Assembly (NCBI GenBank): GCA_030533445.1 | Contig: CM060065.1 | Location: forward strand, 4,908,974-4,972,973 | Direction: 5' to 3' | Source of the DNA: Cyprinodon diabolis | Lineage: Eukaryota > Chordata > Actinopteri > Cyprinodontiformes > Cyprinodontidae | DNA length: 64,000 bases | Part shown: positions 1 through 11,480 of the stretch, piece by piece | Layout of the letters: every line of letters starts with the position of its first letter | How positions within the stretch are numbered: position 1 is the first letter of the stretch | Notes under the pieces: model-generated | Databases searched by the model: none | What the model saw: only the letters and a program-made list of their open reading frames with translations | What the model was told of the DNA's origin: nothing | Translations under genes and position numbers: made by a program

Positions 1-594
1 TCTTTAAGACTACCTCCATCATTCCAGTCCCAAAGAAGCCTCAAGTCACCTTATTTAAAGACTACCGGCTAGTCACACTGACTCCTATCATGATGAAGTG
101 TTTTAAAAGGCTGGTAAAAGGACACATCGTCTCCAGTCTCCCTCCAACATTCAATCTGTTTAAGTTTGCCTAACAATGAAACCACTCCACTGAGGACGCC
201 ATACCCTCCAATCTTCATCTGAGCCTACCACACCTGGAGGAGAAGAACACCCATGTGCAGATGCTGTTCCTCGACTTCAGTTCGGGTTTGAACACCATCA
301 TTCCACAGCATCTGATCAGAAAACTGAAACATCTGGGTTCCAGAACACCCCATTGCAATTGGCCACTAGACTTCCTCACCAAAAGAGCCCAGTCAGTCTG
401 GGTCGGACAGAGCACCTAAGATGTCATTACCCTAAGCACAGGCTCCCCTCAAGGCTGCGCCCTGAGCCTCTAGCTGTTCACTCTGATGACACATGACTGG
501 ACACCCATGTTCACTACTAATCACATTGTGAAGCTGACAGACGACACTACAGTGTTGGACCTCATTAGAGATGACAACGACCAGGACTACAGAG
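1..594 (+). mobile_element. LINE reverse-transcriptase remnant
   Basis: Conceptual translation on the + strand, across frames, gives decayed fragments of a non-LTR retrotransposon reverse transcriptase: a KDYRLV.LTPI block near 57-90, a [13 protein letters not shown] block (palm motif A with an altered residue) near 268-305, a GSPQGC block near 440-460 (motif B), and a KLTDDT block near 530-550 standing where the catalytic F/YADD motif lies. Stops and frame changes interrupt it, so it is dead. The motif style fits the Jockey/L2/Rex-like LINEs common in fish, but I cannot assign a clade. It is cut by the window start and its 3' side is replaced by LTR-like sequence. Confidence 0.75.
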
Positions 595-1290
595 TGTAAC
601 GACTCTGAACAAAAGGACCCAGTATTCAAGCAGGGAAGACAGTGGGATAACTGAAAAAGTGTTTATTAAAGGTACGATGGATCAGAGTTGCAGCGGCTAG
701 GGCGTGTGAGGCAGGTAATTCTGGAGAAAGGAAACACAGGTTAGTGACCAAGAAAACCTGACAGAGGATGATCTGAATGCGTGAGTCACTAACCTGGTTT
801 AGAGTTCAGTGCATGCCCAGAGATTGATGCCGGACAGCTGACAAGCCGCAGCCCTTACTGCCCAGAGAAGTTCTAAATGCCGAAGCCTTGAAGGGCACAG
901 AACTGAGAGGGGTTCAGATCGGAGCAGATGACGGAAGGCAGGATAATCCAATGGGGGGAAGTCAGGAGGCAGATCCAAGGTCATAAAGCAGACAGAATCC
1001 AACAGGACTATGAAGACAGGTAAGGCAAACAGGTCAGAACAGGGGCAGGAAGGCTCAAAGTCAGAAGACAGAAACAGGTCAAGATCAGGCAAACAGAACA
1101 CTTAAAGTAATGCTGGAAAACTCTCAACACCAAAGGCTAAAGAATATACTGGCACTGATGGCTGGGACAAAGCAGTTTAAATAGAACCAGGACCAGGTGG
1201 ATCAGATGAGTAGTGATGAGAAACCGGGCTGAGTTAAGCTGGTGAATGAAATTAGCAATTAAGCCAGCTAGCAGGGCCAAGATGATAACA
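595..1290 (-). mobile_element. Probable solo or truncated LTR
   Basis: Read on the minus strand, the stretch begins TGTTATC and ends GTTACA, giving TG...CA borders. It has a TATA-like CTATTTAAAC about 120 nt in and an AATAAA near its 3' end (about plus 660-668). The sequence just outside its 5' end on the minus strand (plus 1291-1345) contains a G-rich tract like a polypurine tract. Together these suggest the 3' LTR plus the last internal bases of an LTR retrotransposon. No matching second LTR is in the window and no clean target duplication was found, so the borders are tentative. Confidence 0.45.
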
Positions 1291-1345
1291 GAACCCCGCC
1301 CCTGAAGGGTCAAAAAACAACCCAAACGGGGTGGAAGGAGGGGTT

Positions 1346-2993
1346 CTGGAGGGAGGGAACCAACCAATAGAAAAAGTAAATAAATTTGCATTTATTGATC
1401 ACAACACTTTATAAATGGAAATTATAAAAAAAAAATATTAGGAAATATAAATGGATGTTCGTAGCAGTAGCCTGCTCATTCACTGTTGAAAAGCTTTATG
1501 CATCGAAATTTCGCTTTGTATACACTCTATATCCAAAATGACAAAAAAAATGGTCTAAGATTGAAATTAATAAGGAAATTAAAATAAACCTACTTGTTTA
1601 GCTAAAACACATGCAAAATGATTAAATTATTTAGATTCTGTTGATCTCCACGTTTTGAAGAGCTCCAGTTCATCTTCATGATGTTTCTTTAATGTTATAT
1701 TTCTTCTCTTTTCATTGTCTAGCGTTCGATGGGGTCGACACATGCAGACAGTTTTATTAAACTTCACATATAGGCTGTTCTCTGGGCTTTGCCGGGAGAT
1801 TGTTTGCCATGGTAATGATTGTGCCCGGCCTTATCAGTGCTAAAAGACAAACATGACTGGAAGCTGTGGGCCTACTTGTAGACCTATACGGGAAAAGCCT
1901 GGCAGCCAGAGGACGGTGTCTTTCCAATCAATAAACAAATTAACAAGACAAATGAAATTTGCTTAATTACATTGAAGCTGGCGCAGACAGGGTGTCAGAT
2001 AAGGATTTCCTAGGCCCAATAGGAACATATTATCCTCACCTAATATAGCCGTTTCCTGCCTCTATTAAAACAGAAGATAAGCAGACAAATTGAGAGCATA
2101 CATGACAAGAGGAAAAGGTCCCAGAGGCAGCGACATGTGAACAGTTTTTCATTCTGTCCGCTTTACAATGAGCTGTTATGTTGCAAGGCTCACAGCCTGA
2201 CTGTATGCTAGTTGTAAAACAGGAAGTGGTGGATGCCGAGATCCAATATGCATTGACAGCAGGCCTGTCTGACACACCATTTATACAGGAAGCTCTGTGC
2301 TCCTCACCTACTCCTTCACCTGCTGATTTGTACCGTGTGACTTCTTCAGGCCGGGCCTCCATGAGACGATGTTTGCTGGTGCCACAGGAGCAGAGGGTGG
2401 GAGCGCAGAGCAGTTTGATTTGTGATGCTGTTTATGCAGTCCATATGCTTTCAGTGGGACTCCTGTGTATCTCCAGACCCTCAGGGTGGAGGAAATGTTT
2501 TATATTTAAGAGCCCCCAACTCGGCAGGAGTTCCAACTTGCCTTGTATACAAAGCACAGTCTGCTACTCTCTCCCTCTTTCTCACTGTCTCTCGTTCTCT
2601 CTGCTGCTTGTCTTTTGTCAGAGTAGGAGGTAATGAATTAGGGATGAGCAGCAGTAAAGAGCCATGGTCCTGTGAATGAGCCCTTTAACAGCAAAGTCTT
2701 ACGTTAATCCTGTTGCTCCCAGACCGTTTAAAATGGAGGCTGTCTCCTATGAAGACCTTCCAGCTCTGTCCTTACTCAGCAGGTCTTTCACACTTGCTTC
2801 ATTTTTTCCTTCGCTGCCACTCTTTGTTTCATACTCCTTTAGAAAATTGTTTTCTTGGTTTAACATATTTCCAAGTAAGTGCTGTGAAGCAGCAAAGTAA
2901 TTATTTTATAAACCCACAAGCTGGAAGTCAAACGTCTCTGCACAGAATCCTTTTAGCAAATCCTTGGTGATGCTACGTGGAGAGGGTAGCTTA
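1346..2993. other. Unassigned AT-rich DNA, probably intronic
   Basis: No exon, RNA gene or clear repeat was recognised. Short open frames have no recognisable motif and no splice-site context consistent with the cadherin gene. As the first visible exon (10919) starts in the middle of a LamG domain, this stretch is inferred to be intron of the same gene. Confidence 0.4.
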
Positions 2994-3110
2994 GACTTAG
3001 ACTCAACTTTATTTATCCCTTGGGATTACTCCTTCAAGGAAATTCTGGTTCCAGTAGCTTATAAAGAGTAGAAAGAGTTAAAACAAGATGCAAAGGTGAA
3101 AAGTCCTCGC
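2994..3110 (-). repeat. LINE/SINE 3'-tail-like repeat
   Basis: The words TTTATTTATCCCTTGGGAT and CAAGGAAATTC are typical of the reverse complement of a fish retroposon tail. This is a short fragment without visible flanking duplication. Confidence 0.4.
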
Positions 3111-3579
3111 AGACATCAGTGAACTCAATACTCTCTATAGTTACGCTACTATAGACTTAGACTGCTGGAAGACATAGGGACCTCTTTTCATGATTCTGCT
3201 TCATTCTATCTATATTCTCCCACTCTGAAGTATGTGTTTGTTCAATCTCTAACATTATACTCTCTCTGCTTTTTCTAATAGTAGCTTTATCTGGTCTGTT
3301 CCTGTTTGGCTGTGACTCCATCCTGGAAAGAAATATCAGCTGTGCTGCTGCCATCAACACCTTTGTTTATAGATGATGGAGATCGGCCTGTTTTCAAGTG
3401 TAGTCCTGTTTCTCTGACTGTGACTAACTGGATGTGCTCTCTTTCATCCTCTGATATGGGAGCTGGCTCGAAGCTCGTCTGCCTGGCTGCGTGTTTCCTG
3501 AACGGGGGCCGCATGTGGAGCTGGTTGACGGTTGCCTTTTGTATCTCCGCTCTTTTTTCTATGTCTGCTTCTGTCTCCT

Positions 3580-3780
3580 TGAACCCCAGTCGGCCTCAGC
3601 AGATGGCCGCTCACAGTCAGCCTGGTTCTGCTGGAGGTTTCTTCCTGTTAAAAGAGAGTTTTCCTCTCCACTGTCACTACAACCATGCTTGGTGTGAGGG
3701 ATTGCCTTTGAGTCAATGAGTTGATGCAATCAGCTGGTTTTCCTTAGATAGAAAATTGAGATAGAAAACTGGTGCAAAAC
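3580..3780 (+). repeat. Dispersed repeat A, copy 1
   Basis: It contains CCCCAGTCGGCCTCAGCAG, TGGTTCTGCTGGAGGTTTCT and GAGTTGATGCAATCAGCTGG, words that recur at 37325-37440, 42678-42905 and 62650-63035 on the + strand and inverted at 31700-31905 and 56775-57030. Six copies of one family in 64 kb mark it as a high-copy dispersed repeat. Open frames here, such as one of 137 codons at 3306-3719, are repeat-borne and not a gene. Confidence 0.85.
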
Positions 3781-6245
3781 AGTGTCATTTGGTTAGTAAC
3801 ACAAACAATGCAAGCAGAGCGATCCGTCTGATGCGAGTGGAGCAGTTGCATTTCTCCATCTTCTAGAGGACACTTTATGCTGAACAGGAATTTGAACGAG
3901 TCAGTTATGCCTGTCTTTCTGTGCCAGTAAATGAGTCAGCATAGTGGAGGACCTTAGCGAATATTTGTGGTCAGTTAAAGCTGGGTGGCCACATTGCCTT
4001 ACCTGTTAATATCACAATCAAGCACAAGTAGGCTTTAAAAGTCCAGATCACGTTTCTAGAGCTACTTCAGGCATGAATCGGCAGCCGTATCCACTGTTTT
4101 AGAGTTATTGTTTCTGATTATCGCAAATCTGTCCTGATAAATGTTTTAATTCATAAATACACAAGTCTGCCCTTCATATGCTTCTATCATATTATATAAT
4201 CATTCACAGATATATCACCGTTCATCCAAAGGAAAAACAACAATAATTCATGGCTTATCCTAAAGATGATGATGTGGGCCGATATTTTCATTTTGCATTG
4301 ATTTAATTAGATAGCTGATTATTGAATTGATTATTTCGTATGGATCTGGATCGGTGTATTGTTAATCACCTGTTGTTACTGCATCATAGCTCTCTCCCTT
4401 ACTTTAGAGAAAAGCAAACGGTTCCTAAATGGATGGAATTTTTATTCATTCATTGTGATTTTTAAAAACTTAACCTTTATTTTATTAGATTTTTCTAATT
4501 TATTTTAGAAAGCTTGATGCCGTGAAGAAAGTTGTATAATTTTGACATTTTGTATATATTAAGACCTTCTTAATGGAACAATTGTTTGAACCAAGACATA
4601 TTATATTACATCTAGTGAGTCTTTGAGCATCCTGCTCCCGGTAAATGTTTTTTTCCCCCCTAATTAAGCTGGTTTATTTAGAAATAAATTTGACCGATAA
4701 AAGATTTTTCTCCATTTGTATGTTGCTGCTTGTTTTTTTGGTTTGTGAATGTGTGTCGTGTAAAGAAAAGCTTCCCCTAATCTAGAAGCAGCCCTGTTGT
4801 TGTGAATTAGCAGCTGCCCTCAGGTGCTGTGTTTTCTTTAATGCAGTGACAACAGCAGGATTTGATGTGGGACTGAATGCTGATAAAACCAAACACAAAA
4901 GTCTGATTTATCAGGTGCAGCTCTTGTTAAACTGTTTGGATCATTGGCCAACAACCCAACGGGTCAGTAGTCCATGTAAAAACCTGCCATCTGATTATTT
5001 CAAGGGAAGATCTCTTTGTTCTCCCGTCTGTGTTTCTGCTGTTACATCAGTTGGAGGCTTTGGTTCGTCTCCATTGTTTGTTTTGTTTTTTCTCTCAGGT
5101 GCCTGCTTCTTATCTCTGGTTTTCTTGGACTTCACCCAACTGTAGTTCCTCTCATGTTTCCTCCCAATAGCTTTCCTCTCATCTATTGCTTGTCCGCAGG
5201 TTGTTACTTCACCTTTATGCATCTAATTGTGTTTATTTTTCCTCCGTCTTCCTTTTGGCTCACCTAATAACTGGTTTTCATCTTCATCCATATTTCTTTG
5301 AAACAAGCCTTTTTGTTTGGCAGAAAAATAGTTATCAGGTTTCCAGGTGTCTAAATATATATATTTTTACTGTAGTTACTGGCAGTTTTTCTTTCTTTAC
5401 CTGAAATTGTTCATATTAGTCGTGTTTCCAACGTTTCCTTTTCCACATTTTGAAATATTTCATTAGAAAATCATGATGGAAACAGCAGAATTGAAGCAAA
5501 ACAGCAAAAATAGCAGTAAAACTTGACTTTGGATGGAAAGGGGCTGATAATACGTTAGAGAAGAGAACCTGTGAACTCAGCTTAGGAGCTGAACAATCAA
5601 CCTCTTTCGATTTGAAAGCTGTAGAAATTAAAGTTTATTCAAGCATAAAGTAACGTAGAAAAATGAAACATTTGCAGTCAGAGTAATGATGAGAAAAACA
5701 GCAGAAAGAATCCGATGGCAACAATGTAAAAAGGAAATAAAAATATGAACAATTTGAGCTGAAAATGTGGAAACTGCTCCGAACGTTTCAGCTGTTTAAC
5801 TGTAAGGAGGAGCAGTTATGCAGTCAGATCAGACAGTCAGAGAGCATCGGTCCATTTCTCCAGTCATCAGGATGGTCATAATGACAAGCAGAGAACTGGG
5901 GACATCATCTTCATCACTAAAGGGTAATTACTGCTAAGTGTTCAGGTAGTCGGAGCTCTTACTGTTAGCTTTCCAGGAGCTTCTAGGTGGTTCTCCATGA
6001 GGATAAAACATCTGCTCATTCTGTGGGCTAATATGTTTCTGCACATCTGATTTTACCATGATGTATGCAGCTGATAAAACTGGGATCGTAGATGGGACTA
6101 AATTCCCAATAGGATGTGTGCGGTGCAACATCAAGATGAAGGAACTCGAATGATGAAATAGCTGGAGATAAAACAAGTACAACCAGGAAACATAGAGAGT
6201 CTGATTTTAAAAGAAATACAGAGTATCAAATTCTGTATGCAACAA
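3781..6245. other. Unassigned DNA, probably intronic
   Basis: AT-rich sequence with no supported gene. Open frames of 60-100 codons near 4846-5404 are hydrophobic and low-complexity without family motifs, and are not annotated. Confidence 0.4.
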
Positions 6246-8242
6246 AAAAACCAGTTAGTTTCTCATGCGCACCAGTTAGTTTCACGTTTGCACCTGTTAG
6301 TTTCACGTGCACACCAGTTAGTTCCACGTGCTCACCAGTTCACATCTCATGCACACTAGTTAGTTACACGTGCACCAGTTAGTTTCTCATGCGCACCAGG
6401 TAGTTTCACGTTTGCACCATTTAGTTCCACGTGCTCACAGGTTAATTTCTCATGCACACTAGTTAGTTACACATGCAACAGTTAATTTCTCATGTGCACC
6501 AGTTAGTTTCACTTTTGCACCTGTTAGTTTCACGTGCACACCAGTTAGTTCCACGTGCTCACCAGTTCACATCTCATGCACACTAGTTAGTTACACGTGC
6601 ACCAGTTAGTTTCTCATGCGCACCAGGTAGTTTCACGTTTGCACCATTTAGTTCCACGTGCTCACAGGTTAATTTCTCATGCACACTAGTTAGTTACACA
6701 TGCACCAGTTAATTTCTCATGCGCACCAGTTAGTTTCACTTTTGCACCTGTTAGTTTCACGTGCACACCAGTTAGTTCCACGTGCTCACCAGTTCACATC
6801 TCATGCACACTAGTTAGTTACACGTGCACCAGTTAGTTTCTCATGCGCACCAGGTAGTTTCACGTTTGCACCATTTAGTTCCACGTGCTCACAGGTTAAT
6901 TTCTCATGCACACTAGTTAGTTACACGTGCACCAGTTAATTTTTCATGTGCACCAGTTAGTTTCACTTTTGCACCTGTTAGTTTCACGTGCACACCAGTT
7001 AGTTCCACGTGCTCACCAGTTCACATCTCATGCACACTAGTTAGTTACACGTGCACCAGTTAGTTTCTCATGCGCACCAGGTAGTTTCACGTTTGCACCA
7101 TTTAGTTCCACGTGCTCACAGGTTAATTTCTCATGCACACTAGTTAGTTACACATGCACCAGTTAATTTCTCATGCGCACCAGTTAGTTTCACTTTTGCA
7201 CCTGTTAGTTTCACGTGCACACCAGTTAGTTCCACGTGCTCACCAGTTCACATCTCATGCACACTAGTTAGTTACACGTGCACCAGTTAGTTTCTCATGC
7301 GCACCAGGTAGTTTCACGTTTGCACCATTTAGTTCCACGTGCTCACAGGTTAATTTCTCATGCACACTAGTTAGTTACACGTGCACCAGTTAATTTCTCA
7401 TGTGCACCAGTTAGTTTCACTTTTGCACCTGTTAGTTTCACGTGCACACCAGTCAGTTCCACGTGTTCACCAGTTCACATCTCATGCACACTAGTTAGTT
7501 ACACGTGCACCAGTTAGTTTCTCATGCGCACCAGTTAGTTTCTCATGCGCACCAGGTAGTTTCACGTTTGCACCATTTAGTTCCACGTGCTCACAGGTTA
7601 ATTTCTCATGCACACTAGTTAGTTACACGTGCACCAGTTAGTTTTTCATGTGCACCAGTTAGTTTCACATTTGCACCTGTTAGTTTCACGTGCGCACCAG
7701 TTAGTTCCACATGCTCACCAATTCATTTCTCATGCACACTAGTTAGTTACACGTGCACCAGTTAGTTTCTCATGCGCACCAGTTAGAATCACGTTTGCAC
7801 CTGTTAGTTTCACGTGTGCACCAGTTAGTTCCACGTGTTAACCAGTTAATTTCTCATGCACACTAGTTAGTTACACATGCACCAGTTAGTTTCTCATGCG
7901 CACCAGTTAGTTTCACGTTTGTACCTGTTAGTTTCACGTGCGCACCAGTTCATTTCTCATGCACACTAGTTATTACACGTGCACCACTAAGTTTCACATT
8001 TGCACCTGTTAGTTTTGCGTGCGTATCAGTTAGTTTCACGTGCGCACCAGTTAGTTTCTTGTGCACACCAGTTAGTTTCATGACATTACCAGTTTGTTTC
8101 TTGTGCGCACCAGTTAGCTTCAAGTGCACACCAGTTAGTTTAATGTGCACCACTGTTTATTTCACGTGCGTACCAGTTAGTTTCTGCTGTGCACCACTTA
8201 GTTTCACGTGTGCACCAGTTAGTTTCACGTCATTAGAATGTC
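6246..8242. repeat. 21-bp minisatellite with 227-bp higher-order units
   Basis: The basic unit is about 21 bp (CACCAGTTAGTTTCACGTG and variants). Eleven variant units, nine of 21 and two of 19 bp, make a 227-bp higher-order repeat. The same marker word starts at 6311, 6538, 6765, 6992, 7219 and 7446, five intervals of exactly 227; the next is at 7694, an interval of 248 that contains one extra 21-bp unit. After about 7700 the units become irregular. Most 227-bp units hold four or five CACGTG E-box hexamers. The small open frames on both strands are only the repeat in translation. Confidence 0.95.
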
Positions 8243-9299
8243 ATCTGTATATCTTCATACACACTTTTCTCACTTTCACCCTCTTAACATGAATCACACC
8301 TGCTCTGGAGAACAACTTTGCACATGCTAATAGGTTTCTGTGTGGTTTAAAGCAAACTTTTTTTAGGATCAGGCCCTGAAACCACAAAAAGCAGAGGAGT
8401 AGAGATTTAAATTGACCGGATGTTGGTCATTTAATTAATATTCTGGCTTTGATCTGTTGGTTCAAATCATTGGATTAACCCACTTTAAAACGATCTGCGT
8501 GTGGAAGGTGAGACTTAGAGAAATGTGAATAAGAAACAAACTCTGAAGCATAAAGAATGAAATCCTCAGAGCTTTTCCATTTCTATCAACCAGAAATAAC
8601 TAAAGGCAGCATGAAAGAGTTGATTATCACAGTGCAGGTGAGATAGAGCAGATGAGCCTGTAATTTACTGAATAACACATAATTATGTACAGTTAAGGAT
8701 GAAGATGCAGAAGGATCCGTGTCATTAAATATGCTGCAGATTAGCATGAAAATCCACTGGGGTCAACGCCTTTAAAGAAAGCAGCATGTTGACATCAGAG
8801 AGGCGCAGTAGGAAGGAAACTTTCTGCAAAAAACATGACTGTGTTGCTGCTCGATGTAAAAGAAGTAAATCTTTAAAGTAAAGCGAGTAGAAATGGAAAA
8901 TCTGCTGATGGACGGACTGCCTTAAGAAGGTTATGCTGACGTCAGAGTGAAGAGAAATTAAAGCAACAACAGCAGAGCTGGTTCTGCTCATGTCTGGGTT
9001 GGTTTAATTTAAGACTGAAACCAACATTGTTGTTAACAGGAACGGTATGAGAGCCTCAACGGATTAGTTGTCTTCTATGTTTTAATTGACACCCAAAGGC
9101 TTTAGTTGGAAAGTCAATCCCTCATTTTGGCATTGAGCAGCTTCAGGCTAGCCATGAGGAAAATGAAAATAATGAACTGCTGGATGGAGGCTGTGATGGG
9201 ATCATCATTTTAATTGAAATGCAGGACCTTCTGCAGCTTCTGTCAAAAGACTATAGCTTAAAAAAACAACAACAATCCACTGGATATTGTTTCCAAGTT
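8243..9299. other. Unassigned DNA, probably intronic
   Basis: No gene or recognisable repeat. Short open frames (for example 8725-8991 minus) have no recognised motif. Confidence 0.35.
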
Positions 9300-9444
9300 T
9301 GAAGATGTTACGCTTCCCATGCAGGAAGCTTTTTTAATTCAAAATATCAGAAATAGCGTTGAGTTTAAGGCTTCATAGTGTGGACCAACCAAGACAAAGC
9401 CTTGTTTTTGTTTAGAAAACATACAAATTGAACCAGAAGAACGG

Positions 9445-10008
9445 AAGCCTCGTGAGACCATCCTGATCTCGGGAGCTTTCAAGGTTTCACTCGCAGATCA
9501 GTCTGGTTACTTTCCGTTAAAGAAAATTTGGAGCAGTTCACCAAATGAACGTCCAATCAGCGTTGGCTTTGAGGCGGTTTGAGGTGTGACGCAACGAGAA
9601 GCGTGACAGTTCAGTCTAAAGAACATGCCGGCTTCAGCCGATAAAACTAGCGTTAGCGTGGCTATCGAGCAAGTTTTATCGGAATTACAGAGTATTTCTT
9701 CACCGAAAGAAGAGCAGAACACTGCTCTGGAGGCTTTTCTCAGAGGAAAAGATGTTTTTGCTCTTCTCCCGACTGGTTTCGGCAAGAGTTTGATCTATCA
9801 ATTGGCTTGTGCCTGGCTTGTGGTTGTGTTTTCGTCGTCACACTGTTAGTACATCATATGCTTCGTTGATCTGATTGGTTTATTTGGCCCATCTATCACC
9901 AACATAGGCCAATCAGCTAACCAGTATTTTCGACCCTTCCCAAAATTACTTCAACGGAAGGTTTCCAGATGGATATGCGGAGCAAATCCATCTGGCGGAG
10001 TCAGGTCA
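9445..10008 (+). mobile_element. Short DNA transposon carrying a RecQ fragment, copy 1
   Basis: The 9-bp GAAGAACGG flanks both sides (9436-9444 and 10009-10017), and the interrupted Penelope-like repeat resumes exactly after it. The right end reads GTCAGGTCA, close to GTCAGGCTA of the second copy at 51308-51862. A hairpin with arms CCAGATGGAT and ATCCATCTGG lies at about 9965-9996, and a weaker one (CTGATCT with AGATCAG) lies near the left end. It contains a truncated helicase reading frame. The superfamily is not certain. Confidence 0.65.
9625..9849 (+). pseudogene. Truncated RecQ-like helicase N-terminal fragment
   Basis: This 74-codon frame encodes a short N-terminal part followed by KEEQNTALEAFLRGKDV and LPTGFGKSLIYQL. 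The last is helicase motif I (Walker A, GFGKS) of RecQ-type superfamily II helicases, preceded by the Q-rich entry region. After Tyr-Gln-Leu the frame runs about 15 more residues into unrelated sequence and stops. Motifs Ia to VI, including the DExH box, are absent, so it cannot be an active helicase. It lies entirely inside a 564-bp transposon, and a related N-terminal frame occurs in a second copy at 51519-51734. It is therefore cargo or relic coding sequence of a mobile element and not part of the host cadherin gene. Confidence 0.7.
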
Positions 10009-10330
10009 GAAGAACGGGTCCGCCCCTTAGGAATGGGGATTTGTTTGGTTTCTTTGTTAGCCTGTAACCTGTCTATGTCTCTGAAAGGGGGGTCATTAAA
10101 GGGACTTGTTGGCCTGGCTGAACAGGCAAGGTATTCTGTTCTCTTGTAATGGGGTGGGGTGGGGGTTAAAACTCGGCCCGAGCTGAAAAAATTTCTCGCA
10201 GGACTGGAGAATTCGGCTCGAAAAGGGCAAAACATTGTACAGTGTACTCTCTGCGTTAGGAAGGAAGGAGAATATTGGCACCTGAGATAATGTTTCAAAG
10301 AGAAACTTGTTTAGATAAAGCTTATAATAA

Positions 10331-10918
10331 ACTCTGTAGGCTTAATTTTTAATATCCACATGGTTGAGATGCCCATAATCAAAATAATGACGGTAATTTG
10401 TTCATACCATTTAAAACCTGCTGTAAACGAACAACTCCTGTGAGAAAACACGTTAGGCTGTGTTTGTGTTCGGCACACAGTAACTGTTGGAGCTTTCCGA
10501 AGGTAAAAAGCTCTGCCTGAATAAATGTGGACTTAGAAAGCAGATTTCATGATGCTTTGGAGTAACTGTTCCTCACATGAACTTGTGGAGCGAAGCCTGC
10601 ATGATGATGGATTGTCAGTGCAGTTTGGTACAAACACTTTCTTATAATCTTTTACATAAGGTGCAAAACACACCAGCTATCCTAACCAGTTCATTAACTT
10701 TTAATTTCCCATTTGAGTAAGTCAGAAAATAGACAATAACTTTTGTTTGATGCTTGTTGACTGTCAAGACGAAAAAAGACCAACAAAACAGCTTTTACAA
10801 AACAGTGAGCTAATATAAATGAATCAAACTGTTCTTCACTATTTGAATCTCAAATGTTAAGATGGTTAAACCTCAGGACTTCTCATCTCTCATGTTTCCT
10901 CTCTGGTTTTCCACCCAG
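10331..10918. other. Intron sequence before first visible exon
   Basis: AT-rich, no repeat recognised. It ends with a pyrimidine-rich tract and CCACCCAG, a good splice acceptor, at 10911-10918. Confidence 0.6.
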
Positions 10919-11046
10919 AGCTAATCGATGGGACTCCCACGCTGAAAATCAACCACGGCTCGGGAACGCTGGTGCTCCAGCTGCCGGGGAACGTGGACGT
11001 GGCAGACAGGCGCTGGCATCGGCTGGATGTCCGTAGCAACAGCAAG
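10919..11046 (+). CDS. Neural-cadherin-like exon: middle of LamG domain 1
   Basis: This 128-nt exon lies between CCCAG (acceptor, ending 10918) and GTGAG (donor, 11047). It enters with two bases of a split codon and leaves in phase 0. It encodes (x)LIDGTPTLKINHGSG...LQLPGNVDVADRRWHRLDVRSNSK. The GxxxLxINxGSG strand pattern and the RRWHRLDVR strand are typical of laminin-G folds, which bind ligands outside the cell. The closest family I can name is Drosophila CadN-like cadherins, called neural-cadherin in fish annotations; this rests on the ensemble of six exons. The N-terminal strands of this LamG domain must lie upstream of the window, as no suitable exon was found before it. The following intron is about 19.4 kb and loaded with transposons. 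Confidence 0.9.
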
Positions 11047-11329
11047 GTGAGACGCCTCATCCGTACATCACCACCTGCTGCTGATTAGCATCTGACCTGT
11101 TAGCACCATGGGCTTTATGGCTGCAGGTGTTTCATCTCCAGCAATATGCAGTGTTCAGGTTTAAAGGCAATTGATATTTAAAATAGTGAAAAAGGCTCTT
11201 AGAGTGTGATGATAGTTGGTTGTTTTCACAGTCGATGAGGTGGCAGCTTCACCTTAAAGGAACATCCAGTCTCAGAGCTTTTCTAAATGCACAATTATGA
11301 TGGGATGCTGATTGTTGTGGGCAACTCTG

Positions 11330-11480
11330 GTGCTTCTATTTTTATTAAAAGCTACAGTAGCAGCCATTCAAAATGGCCCTTCCCAGTCAAACGCCAGCCG
11401 ATTGGCAGCTCACTTCCCTCCAACTTCCAGCCACTGGAGTGACCCTCTCTTGGATATTTATTTAGTCTGACTTGTAGGGG
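11330..11480 (+). repeat. Dispersed repeat B, copy 1
   Basis: It contains AAAATGGCCCTTCCCAGTCAA and TCCAACTTCCAGCCACTGGA or close forms. The reverse complement of the same order of words occurs at 57300-57470, and a diverged inverted copy at 45145-45290. No coding content. Confidence 0.65.

Larger units (their letters stand above)
9300..10330 (-). mobile_element. Penelope-like 3' end, copy 1 (interrupted)
   Basis: The parts 9300-9444 and 10009-10320 match, in order, sequence continuous at 29220-29600, where it sits next to the coding part of a Penelope-like element. Shared words include CAGGAAGCTTTTTTAATTCA, AAAGCCTTGTTTT, CTTAGGAATGGGGA and GCATTGGGGTGGGG or close variants. The copy is split by a 564-bp insertion at 9445-10008 flanked by a 9-bp duplication. 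No intact protein remains. Confidence 0.7.

Noticed and set aside
2036..2970. Possible upstream exon of the cadherin gene
   Set aside because: Open frames here have no LamG, EGF or cadherin motifs and no acceptor/donor pair of fitting phase was found.
3306..3719. 137-codon frame on the + strand
   Set aside because: Its second half lies in dispersed repeat A, which recurs at several places in the window, and no protein motif is present.
6246..8242. CRISPR-like array
   Set aside because: Units of 21 bp are directly adjacent with no unique spacers, and the context is vertebrate; it is a minisatellite.
9625..9849. Functional RecQ helicase gene or host exon
   Set aside because: It stops just after motif I, lies within a transposon with target duplication, and no donor splice site in suitable phase was seen.
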